A stretch of 64,000 bases of DNA from Geoalkalibacter sp. (lineage in GTDB: Bacteria > Desulfobacterota > Desulfuromonadia > Desulfuromonadales > Geoalkalibacteraceae), in assembly GCF_030605225.1 (NCBI RefSeq), contig NZ_JAUWAV010000010.1, positions 1 through 64,000 of the forward strand, written 5' to 3'. Under the pieces are notes generated by a model, which was given only the letters and a program-made list of their open reading frames with translations, was not told the origin of the DNA and did not search any database. A program made the position numbers and the translations under genes. This document shows, piece by piece, positions 11,477 to 20,175 of this stretch; the stretch's first letter is position 1; each line of letters starts with the position of its first letter.

Positions 11477-13513
11477 TCACGTTGGGACTTCCCCGGAAAA
11501 GATTCTTTTCACCTCGCGCGGCTCCCCCCGCAAGAAGGAGGGGATTTTTTCCGGCAGCAGCGGCCGGGCGAGAAAAAACCCTTGCGCCTCGTCGCAGTGG
11601 CGCACCCTGAGAAAATCAATGTGCGATTGTTCCTCCACGCCTTCGGCCACCACGCGCAGGCCAAGACTGTGGGCCATGGCGATCATCGCCTCGATGATCG
11701 CCGCCTGTCCATAAGGACGATCAAGATCGGCAAGAAAAGAACGATCGATCTTGATCTGATCCATGGGAAAGGATTTGAGATGATTGAGGCTGGAATAGCC
11801 CGTACCGAAATCATCCAGGGAAAGACGGATGCCGCGGATCTTCAAATCGGTGAGGGTCATGATGGCTTCCTCGGTCTTCTCCATGACGGTGCTCTCGGTC
11901 ATTTCCAGCACCAGGCACGAGGGATCCAGACCGCTTTCGGCAAGGATGTCATCCATCAGATCGATAAAATCGGGCTGGCGAAACTGGCGCGCCGAAATGT
12001 TCACCGCCAGCCGCAAACCGGCAAAGCCTGAATCGTGCCAGAGGCGCACCTGACGGCAGGCCTCGCGCAGCATCCATTCTCCCAGGGGCAGAATCATCCC
12101 GGTTTCCTCGGCCAAGGGGATGAACCGCTCGGGGTCGACCTGCCCCAGAACTGGATTGTCCCAGCGCAAAAGGGCCTCGACGCCGACGATCTCGGCGCTG
12201 CGCAGATCGATCTGCGGCTGGTAGTGGAGAAAAATTTCACCCCGCTGCCAGGCCAGTCGCAGATGCTGCTCCAGTAGTAGCTTGGCCTGGATGCGGCGGT
12301 TCATTTCGGCCGAGAAGAATCGGTAGGTCTGTCGCCCTTCGGCCTTGGCGGTGTACATGGCCGCGTCGGCATGACGAATCAGCGTGTCGACATCCTCGCC
12401 GTCGGCGGGACTCAGAGCGATGCCGATGCTGGTGCTGCTGTAGACTTCGCGGTTGCAGATCAGAAAAGGCTCGGCAAAGGCGGTCAGGATTTTCTTCGCC
12501 ACGACCTCGGCCTGCCCCTGACCGTGGATGGTATGCAGGATGATGACGAACTCATCGCCCCCGTGACGCGCCACCGTATCGGCCTGGCGCACGCAACCGC
12601 GCAGCCGCCCGGCCGCCGCCTTGAGCAACTGATCGCCGCCCTCATGGCCGAGGGTGTCGTTGATGTCCTTGAAGCGATCGAGATCCAGAAACAACAGGGC
12701 CAGATGCTGCGCTTCGCGGCGGGCCAAAGCCACGGTCTGGCCCAGGCGTTCCAGAAACATGCGGCGGTTGGGCAAACCGGTCAAGGGATCGAAATAGGCC
12801 AGTTTCTCCACCTGCTCCAGCGCCTCGCTGCGCTCGGTGCGCATGCGCAGCGCCAGCAAGCCGAAGGCCAGCTGATTGGCCAGCTCCAGCAGCAGCCGCT
12901 CTTCTTCCGCGTCAAAAATATCAACCTCGCGGGCATAGATGCCGAGCACCCCGAGACAGCGCCCTTCGGCCAACAAAGGCAGGGAGATGCAGGAGGCCAG
13001 CCCGCGGCGGGCCGCCTCTTCGCGGTAAGGCGCGAAGATCGGCTCGTCGGCGATGCGTGCGCAGACCACGGGCCGCCGAATACGCACCGCCTGGCCGCTG
13101 GGGCCCAGGCCGCTGCGCCGATTGCCCCAGGAGATGCTCAGCCCGCGCAAAAAATCGGCATGCTCGCCATGGATCGCCACCGGGCGAATGCGCTGGCGTT
13201 CATCCTCCTCGACCAGGCCCACCCACGCCAGGCAAAAATCGCCCTTTTCCACGATGATGCGACAGACCTCGGCGAACAGATCCCCCTCGCTGGTGGTCTG
13301 CAACAGGGCGTGATTGCAGCCGGCCTGGATCTGATAGGCCCGCGAGACGCGCCGCGAGGCCGCCAGTTCCTGCTGGGACTCAAGCAGTTGGCGGCACAGT
13401 TTTTCGCGGTGCAACTCCAAGTCATGGAGCAGCGCTTCCAGATGGGCTTCCTGATGCCGGCGCCGTGCCTTCTCGCCCTCGAAATCAACCACCTGCCACT
13501 CCTGCCGCGCCAT
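11477..13513 (-). CDS. GAF-GGDEF-EAL c-di-GMP signalling protein
   Basis: The 678-aa cytosolic protein has no membrane segment. An N-terminal coiled coil (about 15-60) is followed by a GAF domain (about 70-220), GGDEF (about 235-400) and EAL (about 410-665). The GGDEF motif is intact at 318-322 with an RQAD inhibitory site five residues before it. EAL at 446-448, the DDFGTGYSSL loop and KIDRSF are intact. Both diguanylate cyclase and phosphodiesterase activities are therefore possible. Which one dominates cannot be read from sequence. An Hpt gene follows directly. Confidence 0.93.
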   Translation of the reverse strand: MARQEWQVVDFEGEKARRRHQEAHLEALLHDLELHREKLCRQLLESQQELAASRRVSRAYQIQAGCNHALLQTTSEGDLFAEVCRIIVEKGDFCLAWVGLVEEDERQRIRPVAIHGEHADFLRGLSISWGNRRSGLGPSGQAVRIRRPVVCARIADEPIFAPYREEAARRGLASCISLPLLAEGRCLGVLGIYAREVDIFDAEEERLLLELANQLAFGLLALRMRTERSEALEQVEKLAYFDPLTGLPNRRMFLERLGQTVALARREAQHLALLFLDLDRFKDINDTLGHEGGDQLLKAAAGRLRGCVRQADTVARHGGDEFVIILHTIHGQGQAEVVAKKILTAFAEPFLICNREVYSSTSIGIALSPADGEDVDTLIRHADAAMYTAKAEGRQTYRFFSAEMNRRIQAKLLLEQHLRLAWQRGEIFLHYQPQIDLRSAEIVGVEALLRWDNPVLGQVDPERFIPLAEETGMILPLGEWMLREACRQVRLWHDSGFAGLRLAVNISARQFRQPDFIDLMDDILAESGLDPSCLVLEMTESTVMEKTEEAIMTLTDLKIRGIRLSLDDFGTGYSSLNHLKSFPMDQIKIDRSFLADLDRPYGQAAIIEAMIAMAHSLGLRVVAEGVEEQSHIDFLRVRHCDEAQGFFLARPLLPEKIPSFLRGEPREVKRIFSGEVPT

Positions 13514-13593
13514 GGAAATCCCTATGTCCCTTAAAGCAAGTATATTCTAACGTTTTTTTTGATTTTTTCAGCGGCGCGGGCCAAACGTCCGGC

Positions 13594-14898
13594 TCAGAGC
13601 CCGCTGGACTCCAGGGAGGCCAGGGTGGCCAGTTCCCCCAGACGCATCGCCATCCGGCGCCGCACCGCCGTGGGAATTTCGACGTGCAGGCAGACCGTGC
13701 CCGGGGATAAGCGGCGCGCCTCCATGCGCTGCAGGGCATTGCCGCCGGCCCCGGGCAGCCAGCGAATATTCTCCGCGGGCAAGTAGCTGCGTTCCTCGCC
13801 CGGCAGCAGACTGCGCACCTCGACCCTCGGATCAAGGGCACGGCCGATCAGTTGCAGACGCCCCAGCACGGCAAAGTGATAGCCGCGATGGGGCCCCTCG
13901 CAGAACTGCACGTAAATTTCATCCGACAGATCACGCAGCAAGGCCAATCCTGCGCGATAGGCCGCCCTGGGAAACAGATGCAGCACCGTGCCGCGCGCCT
14001 CGACCCGGCCGACATCGGCCGGTCGCAAAAAAGGCGGCAGGCCGCCCAGGCCGACGATCAGCCGCCGGTCATCGACTGCCGTGCCCACGCAACCGTGAAT
14101 ATCCAGAACCAGGCGCGGCGGCGCGCCCCCGAGCAAGGCGGCGAACCGGGCAAAGTCCTTTTCCAGCTTGTAGCACAGGGGATGGCCATCGGCATCCACA
14201 TAGGGATAAATGACGTCGATATTGCTTGGATTGAGCGGCACGCCCCACTGCTTGAGCTTTTCGAGATTCTCGTCCGTGAGGGGCTCGCGACCGGCAAAAC
14301 CGAGATTGATCAGCGCGGCGCGGGCCTTGCCGGCGCGCAGAAAATACAGGGCGACCTCGAGAGTGTGCGGATCATAGGGGCCGTGGGTCGCGGTGAGCAG
14401 GGGCAGCGCCGCCGGGGCGCGCCGCCGCCGCACCAGAACCACCCCGCCCGCACCATCGGCGAGATAGCGGCACTGAGCTTCGGGCAGCAATGACGGACAG
14501 CGTCTCCAGTCCGTGTCTTGGGTCGGCGGCTCGCCAAAAAAGCGCCGCAACAGAATTTCACGCCAGAGCGGTACAAAACGGATGGCGCGGTCCGCCAGGC
14601 GGTACCAGACATGATAGCGCGGCCCATCGAGATAGACCCGGATACCCTCACGCAGCAGCAGTTGCCGATTGTAGTTGTTCTGCGTGGTCTTGAGCAGCCG
14701 CTCGGTGATGTCTTCCATGGCGGCGAAGGCGACCTCGGGCGGCGCCGGCTCGACCAGTTCTACCCGCTTGAGGTGGCGATAATCCTCCCGCCCGACCTCG
14801 ACCTCGAGGCGGTTGAGGTAGCGGCGAAAAGGATCGCTCTCCTCCACGGTGAAGCGGTGGACGAACAGAGGTGGAATGCGTGCTTCGCGTTGATCCAT
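13594..14898 (-). CDS. conserved-looking protein of unknown function, possible metallohydrolase
   Basis: I do not recognise this 434-aa cytosolic protein. Its centre has a suggestive order: TATHGPYDPHTLEVALYF at about 190, NPSNIDVIYPYVD at about 240, and RLVLDIHGCVGT at about 285. The spacing of TATHG, N-x-D-V-x-x-P and D-x-H-G recalls the N-formylglutamate amidohydrolase / zinc-carboxypeptidase fold, but the match is only by eye. The N-terminal 180 residues are rich in Arg and aromatics and match nothing I know. It lies between selU and the GAF-GGDEF-EAL gene, all on the minus strand. Confidence 0.7.
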   Translation of the reverse strand: MDQREARIPPLFVHRFTVEESDPFRRYLNRLEVEVGREDYRHLKRVELVEPAPPEVAFAAMEDITERLLKTTQNNYNRQLLLREGIRVYLDGPRYHVWYRLADRAIRFVPLWREILLRRFFGEPPTQDTDWRRCPSLLPEAQCRYLADGAGGVVLVRRRRAPAALPLLTATHGPYDPHTLEVALYFLRAGKARAALINLGFAGREPLTDENLEKLKQWGVPLNPSNIDVIYPYVDADGHPLCYKLEKDFARFAALLGGAPPRLVLDIHGCVGTAVDDRRLIVGLGGLPPFLRPADVGRVEARGTVLHLFPRAAYRAGLALLRDLSDEIYVQFCEGPHRGYHFAVLGRLQLIGRALDPRVEVRSLLPGEERSYLPAENIRWLPGAGGNALQRMEARRLSPGTVCLHVEIPTAVRRRMAMRLGELATLASLESSGL

Positions 14899-14950
14899 GA
14901 CGGCCTGCCCCGCTGCTGTATTTCAAGTGTACCATCGGGGCGCCAAGGAC

Positions 14951-16021
14951 TCAGGCAAGCGGCGCCCAGACGCAGGCTTTTCGGGCGAGGCAGGCGGCAA
15001 GCGCCTCCTCGATGCGCGCCAAACCTCGCCCCTCGTCGTCGACATTGATCTCGACGCGCCGCGCCGGCAGGGTATGGCGGTAGAGGGGGTCGTAATAGAG
15101 CACCATCAGCTCGCGCGTCAACCCTGGCCAGTCCTCGCCGTCGAGCAGGCCCAACAGGCGCTGCACCGCTTCGTTGCCCAGGCGCCGCCGCAGACTGGCG
15201 ATGGGCGCGCGAAACAGGTCGCGATGCGTGGAGCTTGCGGGATAATCGCGCAAAATCCGCGCGACCCGGGTTTCCAGGGAAGCCTCGAGCCACAGGGAGG
15301 TTTCTTGTTGCAGGGATTGATAGACACTCGGCGGCAGCAGACACTTGCCGATGTGACGACTTTCACCCTCGGCCAGGGCCCAGCCGTCGGTGGGAATTTT
15401 CCGCAGTTCGTCCCAGAGCAGCGCTTCGAACTGCTTCTGCCCCGGTTGGGGGGCAAGGCCCAGGGCGCCGAAGGCACTGCCGCGATGACCGGCCAGGGCT
15501 TCCAGATCGATGACCGCATGGCCCCGATCGCGCAACAAGTGCAAAAAGCGCGTCTTGCCCACCCCGGTCAGCCCGCGCAGGACAAACAGTCGCCCCCAGC
15601 GCGGCGCGGTGAAAAAGTCCTGCACATGCCGGCGAAATGCCTTGTGACCGCCGCGCAGCTGCTGGGCGGTGATGCCCGCCAGGCGCAGGAACGTGGCCAG
15701 GGCGCGGCTGCGCTCGCCGCCGCGCCAGCAGAACACCACCACCGGACGGCGGCGTTCGCCCAGTTCGGCCAGGACCGCATGCACCATGCCCGGAATACGC
15801 GGCGCCACCAGTTCAACCGCCAGCAGACGCGCCGCGCTCGCCCCCTGCTGTTTGTACACCAGGCCGACGCGGGCGCGCTCCTCGTTGTCGAACAAAGGCA
15901 GGTTCAGAGCACCGGGAATGCTGGCCTCGGCGAATTCGGCCGGGCTGCGCACATCGACGAAAAGCGCGCCGCGCTCGCGCAGGGCCAGGGCCGCATCCAG
16001 ATCGATGAGCAAATCGTCCAT
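14951..16021 (-). CDS. mnmH: tRNA 2-selenouridine synthase
   Basis: The 356-aa enzyme (also called SelU or YbbB) replaces sulfur with selenium in 2-thiouridine at the wobble position of tRNAs for Lys, Glu and Gln. It uses selenophosphate, with a geranylated intermediate. The N-terminal rhodanese domain has FVDVRSPAEF and the active-site Cys in VVFCWRGGERS. A P-loop, LRGLTGVGKTRF, and LEALAGHRGSAFG follow. The ATG at 16021 gives the family start; an in-frame TTG at 16138 would overlap the fMet promoter side and lacks a ribosome site. The gene implies that the cell makes selenophosphate. Confidence 0.92.
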   Translation of the reverse strand: MDDLLIDLDAALALRERGALFVDVRSPAEFAEASIPGALNLPLFDNEERARVGLVYKQQGASAARLLAVELVAPRIPGMVHAVLAELGERRRPVVVFCWRGGERSRALATFLRLAGITAQQLRGGHKAFRRHVQDFFTAPRWGRLFVLRGLTGVGKTRFLHLLRDRGHAVIDLEALAGHRGSAFGALGLAPQPGQKQFEALLWDELRKIPTDGWALAEGESRHIGKCLLPPSVYQSLQQETSLWLEASLETRVARILRDYPASSTHRDLFRAPIASLRRRLGNEAVQRLLGLLDGEDWPGLTRELMVLYYDPLYRHTLPARRVEINVDDEGRGLARIEEALAACLARKACVWAPLA

Positions 16022-16147
16022 TTCGTCCCGCAGTCCGTCAGGGAGATAAAAACCTGCCGGTTTTCTATCACTTCCGCGCCCGGCTGACAACCCTTCTTTA
16101 CCGACTGCGCCGCCGGGAGAAGCAGCCTGGCCGGTCAAAATTAGTCA

Positions 16148-16176
16148 TTGACAGTCTCGGGGGATCGTTCTATAGT
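16148..16176 (+). promoter_or_regulatory. sigma-70 promoter of tRNA-fMet
   Basis: A consensus -35 TTGACA (16148-16153) and a TATAGT -10 (16171-16176) are separated by 17 bases and sit 12 bases before the tRNA. Confidence 0.85.
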
Positions 16177-16188
16177 TCGCTTCCTTGT

Positions 16189-16266
<78 letters not shown>

Positions 16267-16275
16267 AAAATGTCA

Positions 16276-16307
16276 GGCCAGGACGCCGCGCGCCCTGGCC
16301 TTTTTTT
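16276..16307 (+). terminator. terminator of tRNA-fMet
   Basis: A GGCCAGG/CCTGGCC stem with an eleven-base loop is followed by seven T residues, ten bases after the tRNA. Confidence 0.9.
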
Positions 16308-16333
16308 ATCCTGCCTGGAACACCAATTTTGCC

Positions 16334-17488
16334 TTACGCCACCTGTCCGTAACGCCTTGCCAGGGTAAGCAACTCGCCGTCGGTCAGGGGGCGCTTGTTG
16401 CGCTGGGAAATACTGCGCACCCGATCGAGCATTGCCACGGCCTCGACGCGATTGAGTTCGATGCCCAATTCCTTGAGCCGATGCACCAAGGCCTGGCTGC
16501 CCGAATGCTTGCCCAGCACCAGGTGGCGCCCCAGGCCCACTTCGGCCGGATCGAATCCTTCGTAATTCTTCGGATTTTTCAGCACGCCGTCGGCATGCAG
16601 GCCCGATTCGTGGGAAAACACCCGCTCGCCCACCACCGCCTTCCATTCGGGTACGGGGCGACGGCTGGCGCGACCGACGAAACGCGAAATCTCCACGAAG
16701 CGGCGCGTATCGATGCCCAGATCCAGACCACAGGCATATTTGAGGCCCATGACCACCTCTTCCAGGGCGGCGTTGCCGGCACGCTCGCCGAGGCCGTTGA
16801 CCGTGGTGTTGACGAAGCGCGCCCCCGCCTTGATCCCGGCGATGGCGTTGGCGGTGGCCATGCCCAGATCGTTGTGGGTGTGCACTTCCAGGTCCAGATC
16901 GACCCGCGTCCGCAGGTAGCGGATTTTCTCGTAGGTGGCGAAGGGATCGAGAATCCCCAGGGTGTCGCAGAAGCGAAAACGCTCGGCGCCCCGCTCCTTG
17001 GCAATCCGCATCAGTTCCACGAGAAAATCGAGATCGGCGCGGCTTGAATCCTCGCCGCCGACGCACACATCGAGATCGTGGCGGTTGCAGAAATCCAGCG
17101 CCCGCTTGAGCTGATCCTTCACCCAGTCGCGGCTCTTGCGCAGTTTGTTGGCGATATGGATATCCGAGACCGACAGGCTGATGTCCACCGCCCGCACCCC
17201 GCAATCCAGAGAGGCCTGAATATCACCGATCACCGCGCGGTTCCAGGTGATCAGGCGCGCTTTGAGCCCCAGATCGACCAGGGCGCGCACGCTGCGCCGC
17301 TCCTCCTCGCCCATGGCGGGAATGCCGCATTCGAGCTCTCCCACGCCGATGGCGTCGAGCATGCGGGCGATGGCGATCTTTTCGTCCAGGGAGAACACCA
17401 CCCCGGCGGTCTGCTCGCCGTCGCGCAGGGTGGTGTCGTCGATCACGATGGGCTGGTCGGCGAGTTGCTGCGAATCATGAAACGCCAT
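16334..17488 (-). CDS. nifV: homocitrate synthase
   Basis: The 384-aa enzyme condenses acetyl-CoA with 2-oxoglutarate to give homocitrate, the organic ligand of FeMo-cofactor. The DRE-TIM metallolyase signature is clear: DDTTLRDGEQTAGVVF near the start, and VHTHNDLGMATANAIAGI with metal-binding His residues. NTTVNGLGERAGNAALEEV and the late GKHSGSQAL are also present. The ATG at 17488 is chosen because GGAGGA lies five bases upstream; the open frame before it runs through the regulatory leader. 2-Isopropylmalate synthase is a related alternative, but the shorter length without a C-terminal allosteric domain and the nif-type leader favour NifV. Confidence 0.9.
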   Translation of the reverse strand: MAFHDSQQLADQPIVIDDTTLRDGEQTAGVVFSLDEKIAIARMLDAIGVGELECGIPAMGEEERRSVRALVDLGLKARLITWNRAVIGDIQASLDCGVRAVDISLSVSDIHIANKLRKSRDWVKDQLKRALDFCNRHDLDVCVGGEDSSRADLDFLVELMRIAKERGAERFRFCDTLGILDPFATYEKIRYLRTRVDLDLEVHTHNDLGMATANAIAGIKAGARFVNTTVNGLGERAGNAALEEVVMGLKYACGLDLGIDTRRFVEISRFVGRASRRPVPEWKAVVGERVFSHESGLHADGVLKNPKNYEGFDPAEVGLGRHLVLGKHSGSQALVHRLKELGIELNRVEAVAMLDRVRSISQRNKRPLTDGELLTLARRYGQVA

Positions 17489-17509
17489 GGGATCCTCCAC
17501 GCGAAATAG

Positions 17510-17571
17510 AAAAAGCCCCGAGGACGTCATCCCCGAGGCTTCGTTGCCATGGATTCCGGCGGCGCTGCCGG
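17510..17571 (-). promoter_or_regulatory. ANTAR-type antiterminator leader of nifV
   Basis: Read on the minus strand, hairpin P1 (17556-17571) is CCGGC-AGCGCC-GCCGG. After 7 bases comes P2 (17537-17548), GGC-AACGAA-GCC. Both have six-base loops with A at 1 and G at 4, the known signature of RNA bound by ANTAR domains. The 3' arm of P2 is also the start of an 11-bp terminator stem (17515-17541) followed by five T residues. Forming P2 would block the terminator. The nifV start is 22 bases further on. Confidence 0.75.
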
Positions 17572-17601
17572 CGCTTTCCGTTACTGTTGCAATCAACCCG
17601 A

Positions 17602-17617
17602 AGCACAACCCGTGCCA
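17602..17617 (-). promoter_or_regulatory. sigma-54 promoter of nifV
   Basis: TGGCACGGGTTGTGCT on the minus strand has GG-N10-GC spacing and TGGCAC at -24. Predicted transcription starts near 17591, about 20 bases before the first leader hairpin. Sigma-54 promoters need an enhancer-binding activator; I could not define its site. Confidence 0.8.
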
Positions 17618-17702
17618 GGACACAAACCCTTGATTTCGCATGTTGCGCGAATCCGGGACATCCGGCAGTGCGCGAAATTTGGGCAGGCCTGCCTATTTCA
17701 CC

Positions 17703-20015
17703 TCAACCCGCGCGGAGTTCCCCGCGAGCCTCCCGGCACTGATCGAGGAACGCCGCCACGTCCGCGACGGGCAGGGGCTTGCTGTAATAGTAGCCTTGGA
17801 CCTCATTGCAGCGGCGCTGCCGGAGAAATTCGAGATGGTTCTCGGTTTCGACGCCTTCGGCGATCACTTCCATGCCCAGGGAATGGGCCATGGCGATGAT
17901 GGCCGAAACGATGGCGGCATCGTCGGCATCGCTGTCGACATCGCGCACGAAGGAGCGATCGATCTTGATGCGATTGAGGGGGAAGAGCTTCAGGTAGCTC
18001 AGGGACGAATAGCCGGTGCCGAAATCGTCGACGGCGACATGCACGCCGAGGGTGCGCAGGCGATGCAGAATCTTGCGCACCTCCTGGGGGTTATCCACCA
18101 GGCAACTCTCCGTCAGCTCAAGCTCCAGGCACTGAGGCGCCAATCCCGTTTCTTGCAGGATCGCGGAAACCTGTTCCGCGAAATCGGGCCGGCGAAACTG
18201 ACGGCCGGACACATTCACCGCCATGCGCAGTTCGGGAAAGCCCGCCGCCTGCCACAGCCCGGCCTGCCGGCAGGCGGTGCGCAGGGCCCATTCGCCCAGG
18301 CGCAGGATCAGGTCGCTCTCCTCGGCCAGGGGAATGAATTTGTCGGGAGGTATCTTGCCCAGCGCCGGGCTCTCCCAGCGCATCAGAGCCTCCATGCCGA
18401 CCAGCCGTCCGCCTTCGAGGGACAGCTGCGGTTGATAGTGCAGTTCGAGCTCATCGCGCTCCAGGGCCTGCATCAGATAGGTTTCCAGCATCTGGCCGTA
18501 AACCGCCCGGGCATGGATTTCGATGGAATAGAACTGATACCCGTTGCGTCCGGATTCCTTGACCTGATACATGGCGATCTCGGCGCTTTTCAGCAGGCTC
18601 TCCACATCCGCCCCGTCCATGGGGGCCATGGCGATGCCGACGCTGGCGCTCAGCGCGTAGGGAACCCCCTCGAAATCATAGGGCTGAGTCAGTTCGCCAA
18701 GGACATCCTGGGCAAAGCGCCCGACCTCCTCGGGCTCGGTCAGCCCGTTCAGGAGCAGGGCGAACTTGTCGCCGCCCAGGCGCGCCGCCGTCTCCCCGCT
18801 TCTGAGCACCCCCAGCAAGCGCTGCGCGACCTGCTGCAAGATGGCGTCGCCGGCCCCGTAGCCCACCGTGTCGTTGATGCGCTTGAAGCGGTCGAGATCG
18901 ATGTACATGACGGCCAGGGCCCGGCCATCCTCCTCGACGGATTGCTCCAACTCCGCGCCCAGCCGCTGCTGGAACAGGCCCCGGTTGGGCAGGCCGGTGA
19001 GCGGATCGAAATTCGCCAGTTGCTCGGCGCGATCCTCGGCGGCGCGACGCGCCGTCAGGTCCTGGAGCAGGCCGATGCCGAATTCCGGCCGCCCCGCTCC
19101 ATCGGTCACCCAGGCCACCGAGGCATGGCCCCAGACAATGCCGCCGTCCTTGCGCACATAGCGTTTCTGGTAACTGAAATGCGCGCCCTTTTTCAGCCCT
19201 TGCTCGTAATGGCGGCGTGTCAGCTCCAGATCGTCCGGGTGGGTCAGATCCTGCACCCGCATGCCCCGCAGTTCGTCCTCGGCATAGCCGATGATGCGGC
19301 AGGCTTCGCGGTTGGCCTGGAGAATTTCGCCCTCGGGCGACAGGGTGCACATGCCGAGGGCCGCGTTCTCGAAAACCGAGCGAAACCGCTGCTCGCTTTG
19401 CCGCAAACGGTTTTCCGCGTCCTGGCGCTCGCGGATGTCGCGCACCAGGTAAAACACCAGCCGCCGCCCATTCTCCTCGATGCATCCGGCGTTGATCTCC
19501 ACCGGCAGATAGCGTCCGTCGGCCGCCAGCAATTGGCAGGAATGGACCGCGGCCAGGCCGGTGAAATCTCCCGCCATGCCCTGGCAGCCGCTCTCCCGGC
19601 AGGGGCTCGGCAGCAGCTCGGGCCAGCGTTTGCGGGCAAGCTCCCGGCGCTCATGACCCAGCAAGCCACAGGCACGTTCGTTGAAATCAAGCAGTCGGCC
19701 GTCGGGCGCCACCAGGAAATAGGCATCGTTCATCCGCTCCATCAGGGTGCGAAAACGCGCCTCGCCTTCTTCTTCCCGGCGCCGCGCCAGGGCCAGGCGA
19801 TCCATGGCGAGAAAAAAGAACAGCGTCGCCGGGACGCTGACGACCAGATTCCAGCCGAGAAAATAGTTGACGCCACGCCGATGCTGCTCGATCGCCTGCT
19901 CGACGGAAGGCTCCTCGACATCCAGCAGAAAGACCCGTGAGGTCGCGAACAAAAACAGATTAAGCCCGAGAACCGCGGCGACCAGAAGAAGCAAAAATTG
20001 AAGGCGATTTTTCAT
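17703..20015 (-). CDS. membrane PAS-PAS-GGDEF(degenerate)-EAL protein
   Basis: The 770-aa protein has two N-terminal membrane segments (about 5-26 and 52-70) around a short periplasmic loop. Two PAS domains follow (about 88-195 and 207-325), then GGDEF-like and EAL domains. The GGDEF motif reads GGDKF and the inhibitory site RSGE, so cyclase activity is doubtful. EAL (GMEALMRW), DDFGTGYSSL and KIDRSF are intact, favouring c-di-GMP phosphodiesterase activity. The ATG at 20015 is preferred over a TTG two codons earlier. The gene is inserted between nifV and a chemoreceptor and shows no nif-type leader. Confidence 0.9.
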   Translation of the reverse strand: MKNRLQFLLLLVAAVLGLNLFLFATSRVFLLDVEEPSVEQAIEQHRRGVNYFLGWNLVVSVPATLFFFLAMDRLALARRREEEGEARFRTLMERMNDAYFLVAPDGRLLDFNERACGLLGHERRELARKRWPELLPSPCRESGCQGMAGDFTGLAAVHSCQLLAADGRYLPVEINAGCIEENGRRLVFYLVRDIRERQDAENRLRQSEQRFRSVFENAALGMCTLSPEGEILQANREACRIIGYAEDELRGMRVQDLTHPDDLELTRRHYEQGLKKGAHFSYQKRYVRKDGGIVWGHASVAWVTDGAGRPEFGIGLLQDLTARRAAEDRAEQLANFDPLTGLPNRGLFQQRLGAELEQSVEEDGRALAVMYIDLDRFKRINDTVGYGAGDAILQQVAQRLLGVLRSGETAARLGGDKFALLLNGLTEPEEVGRFAQDVLGELTQPYDFEGVPYALSASVGIAMAPMDGADVESLLKSAEIAMYQVKESGRNGYQFYSIEIHARAVYGQMLETYLMQALERDELELHYQPQLSLEGGRLVGMEALMRWESPALGKIPPDKFIPLAEESDLILRLGEWALRTACRQAGLWQAAGFPELRMAVNVSGRQFRRPDFAEQVSAILQETGLAPQCLELELTESCLVDNPQEVRKILHRLRTLGVHVAVDDFGTGYSSLSYLKLFPLNRIKIDRSFVRDVDSDADDAAIVSAIIAMAHSLGMEVIAEGVETENHLEFLRQRRCNEVQGYYYSKPLPVADVAAFLDQCREARGELRAG

Positions 20016-20109
20016 GGTCAAGAATAATTATCCGAAGAAAATCTGCTCATTGTCTCTAGCTTGAGCCACAGTTAAATCAATTTTAATCATATTGGCGGGC
20101 AAGATCAAT

Positions 20110-20149
20110 AAAAAACGCCAATCTTCCGCGCAGGAGGATTGGCGTTTTT
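20110..20149 (-). terminator. terminator of the chemoreceptor gene, works on both strands
   Basis: An AACGCCAATC/GATTGGCGTT stem is flanked by six A residues on one side and five T on the other, so it reads as a terminator in both directions. It lies 27 bases after the chemoreceptor stop codon. Confidence 0.88.
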
Positions 20150-20175
20150 CCCGGGGCGCCCGAGGGTCGTCGCGA

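Noticed and set aside
15161-15190. A GCTTCGTTGCC string inside mnmH resembling the nif P2 hairpin
   Set aside because: The outer stem bases do not pair, no terminator follows, and it lies within a coding region.
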